Source: Opitutus sp. GAS368
Lineage (GTDB): Bacteria; Verrucomicrobiota; Verrucomicrobiia; Opitutales; Opitutaceae
Reading direction: 5' to 3'
DNA: 6,758 nt
NCBI GenBank assembly: GCA_945862035.1
Contig: CAMAXB010000169.1
Coordinates: 1-6,758 of the forward strand
The position numbers were made by a program, and so were the translations under genes. Position 1 is the first letter of the stretch, and every line of letters starts with the position of its first letter. The notes under the pieces are model-generated. The model had not been told where the DNA came from, did no database searches, and saw nothing but the letters and a program-made list of their open reading frames with translations. Shown one piece after another: positions 5,999 to 6,758 of the stretch.

Positions 5999-6122
5999 TT
6001 TTCGTTCTCTTACTCCTACTCGTTCTCGGGTTTGGATCGAATTCGGAGAGGCTCGATCAGGGGGCGAGAGAAGAGGAGGGAGAATTTTCGAACCAGGCCG
6101 AGAACGGGAACGAGAACGAGGG
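5999..6122. repeat. Imperfect inverted repeat built of hexamers
   Basis: The left arm (5999-6028) is five hexamers: TTTTCG, TTCTCT, TACTCC, TACTCG, TTCTCG. The right arm (6099-6122) is four: CGAGAA, CGGGAA, CGAGAA, CGAGGG. The inner ends of these arms pair perfectly over nine bases (CCGAGAACG from 6098), and further out match at about every other base. Toward the loop, GGTTTGGATCGAATTC (6029-6044) is partly complementary to GAATTTTCGAACC (6082-6094). The apex is purine-rich (6045-6081). The element sits in the divergent promoter region and may be transcribed as a leader hairpin of the aldolase mRNA. Confidence 0.7.
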
Positions 6123-6140
6123 GAAGGAAGACAGGGGGCG

Positions 6141-6162
6141 CGTTGCCGCTCGCCCGGCAGCG
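6141..6162 (+). other. Short hairpin in the aldolase leader
   Basis: CGTTGCCG (6141-6148) pairs with CGGCAGCG (6155-6162) over eight positions, one of them a G-U pair, around a six-base loop CTCGCC. It ends 48 bases upstream of the aldolase ATG. It could be an operator half-site pair or an mRNA hairpin; nothing else supports a role. Confidence 0.3.
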
Positions 6163-6210
6163 TGGTCTCGACAAGGCGGCGGGTGGGGTGCTTCGTTACG
6201 GGACTACCCC

Positions 6211-6758
6211 ATGAAAATCACAGCGGAGTTTCGCAACCGGGTTCTGGCGGGCGAGTTTGTCGGCGGGACCTTCCTCAATCTGGGCTCCGCGCTCACCGCC
6301 GAGATGGCCGGGCTGGCGGGCTTCGACTGGGTCCTGCTCGACCACGAGCACGGCCCGGGCAGCGACGAGACCATGATCCAGCAGCTGCAGGCCGTCTCGG
6401 CCACCCCGGCGGTGCCGATCGTGCGCGTCGCGGGCAATGATCCCGAGCGGATCAAGCGAGCCCTCGATGCCGGCGCCCATGGCGTGATGATCCCCTACGT
6501 CGGCAACGCCGACGAGGCCCGCGCCGCCGTCGCCGCGATGCGCTACCCGCCCCGCGGCATCCGCGGGGTCGCCAAGATGACGCGCGCCGCCGCCTTTGGT
6601 CAGGATTTCAACGCGATGTTCGCCCACGCCCATGAGCGCCTCGTCACCATGGTGCAGATCGAGACCGTCGAGGCTCTCGAGCAGGTCGACGCAATCGCCG
6701 CCGTCGACGGCGCGGACGTGCTCTTCGTCGGCCCGCTCGACCTCAGCGTGAATCTCGG
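6211..6758 (+). CDS. HpcH/HpaI-family aldolase, probably 5-keto-4-deoxyglucarate aldolase (partial)
   Basis: The first 182 residues are present and the gene runs off the right edge; family members are about 250-260 long, so roughly 70 residues are missing. The start MKITAEFRNRVLAGEF matches the family's N-terminal helix. GFDWVLLDHEHGP (37-49) contains the conserved D-x-E-H with His47 as the likely catalytic base. Arg72 in PIVRVAG is the pyruvate-binding arginine position. Glu151 in MVQIET and Asp177 in FVGPLDLS are the metal ligands of class II pyruvate aldolases. GAHGVMIPYV (88-97) and RYPPRGIRGV (111-120) are also family signatures. GarL-type members split 5-keto-4-deoxyglucarate into pyruvate and tartronate semialdehyde, which the divergent reductase would use. 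HpaI (4-hydroxy-2-ketoheptanedioate) and rhamnonate-type (2-keto-3-deoxy-L-rhamnonate) aldolases look alike, so the substrate rests on context. No Shine-Dalgarno precedes the ATG (GGACTACCCC). Confidence 0.92.
   Translation, partial: MKITAEFRNRVLAGEFVGGTFLNLGSALTAEMAGLAGFDWVLLDHEHGPGSDETMIQQLQAVSATPAVPIVRVAGNDPERIKRALDAGAHGVMIPYVGNADEARAAVAAMRYPPRGIRGVAKMTRAAAFGQDFNAMFAHAHERLVTMVQIETVEALEQVDAIAAVDGADVLFVGPLDLSVNL

Larger units (their letters stand above)
5873..6210. other. Divergent intergenic region, no gene
   Basis: This 338-base gap separates the divergent reductase (minus) and aldolase (plus) genes, so it should hold both promoters. It contains the heptamer tandem repeat next to the reductase start, the six-base-period inverted repeat at 5999-6122 and a GC hairpin at 6141-6162. 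A small inverted repeat, CTCAA (5960-5964) with TTGAG (5971-5975), is also visible. I see no convincing sigma-70 boxes for either gene and no credible small protein. The open frame at 6032-6214 has repeat-derived, Arg/Gly-rich composition and is rejected. Confidence 0.7.

Noticed and set aside
6032..6214. Small plus-strand open frame in the divergent gap
   Set aside because: It is composed of the hexamer repeat and purine-rich sequence, with no family signature and no ribosome-binding site; it overlaps the aldolase start.

Overview
The window is GC-rich and gene-dense. It looks like a chromosomal piece from a Verrucomicrobiota bacterium, probably near Opitutaceae. That placement is an inference from the subtype of LacI regulator, the lack of Shine-Dalgarno sequences, and the intergenic repeat types; no rRNA or other marker gene is present.

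Layout, reading the minus strand from right to left: a tartronate-semialdehyde (2-hydroxy-3-oxopropionate) reductase-type dehydrogenase (5872-5009); a 907-residue UxaA/GarD-family sugar-acid dehydratase (4821-2098); a 173-residue exported protein of unknown function (2008-1487); a LacI-family repressor (1243-200); and the first 25 codons of a probably exported protein (75-1, runs off the window). On the plus strand, an HpcH/HpaI-family aldolase (from 6211, runs off the right end) is divergent from the reductase.

Together the three enzymes fit the galactarate/glucarate branch. The dehydratase would make 5-keto-4-deoxyglucarate, the aldolase would split it into pyruvate and tartronate semialdehyde, and the reductase would give glycerate. 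The LacI protein is the natural candidate regulator. The substrate is inferred from the gene set and not proven by the sequence.

Two things stand out. First, the dehydratase is nearly twice the usual length. Its second half is a degenerate repeat of the first half without the N-terminal SAF domain, and the two halves have lost different conserved motifs. The first copy lacks the central-domain cysteines but keeps the C-domain motifs; the second copy keeps the cysteines but has lost the C-domain motifs. Second, the larger intergenic gaps carry different periodic, purine-biased repeats with unit lengths of about 9 (1348-1415), 10 (4916-5003), 7 (5874-5913) and 6 (5999-6122). Three of the four are arranged as long imperfect inverted repeats. 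No IS element, CRISPR array, tRNA or rRNA was seen.
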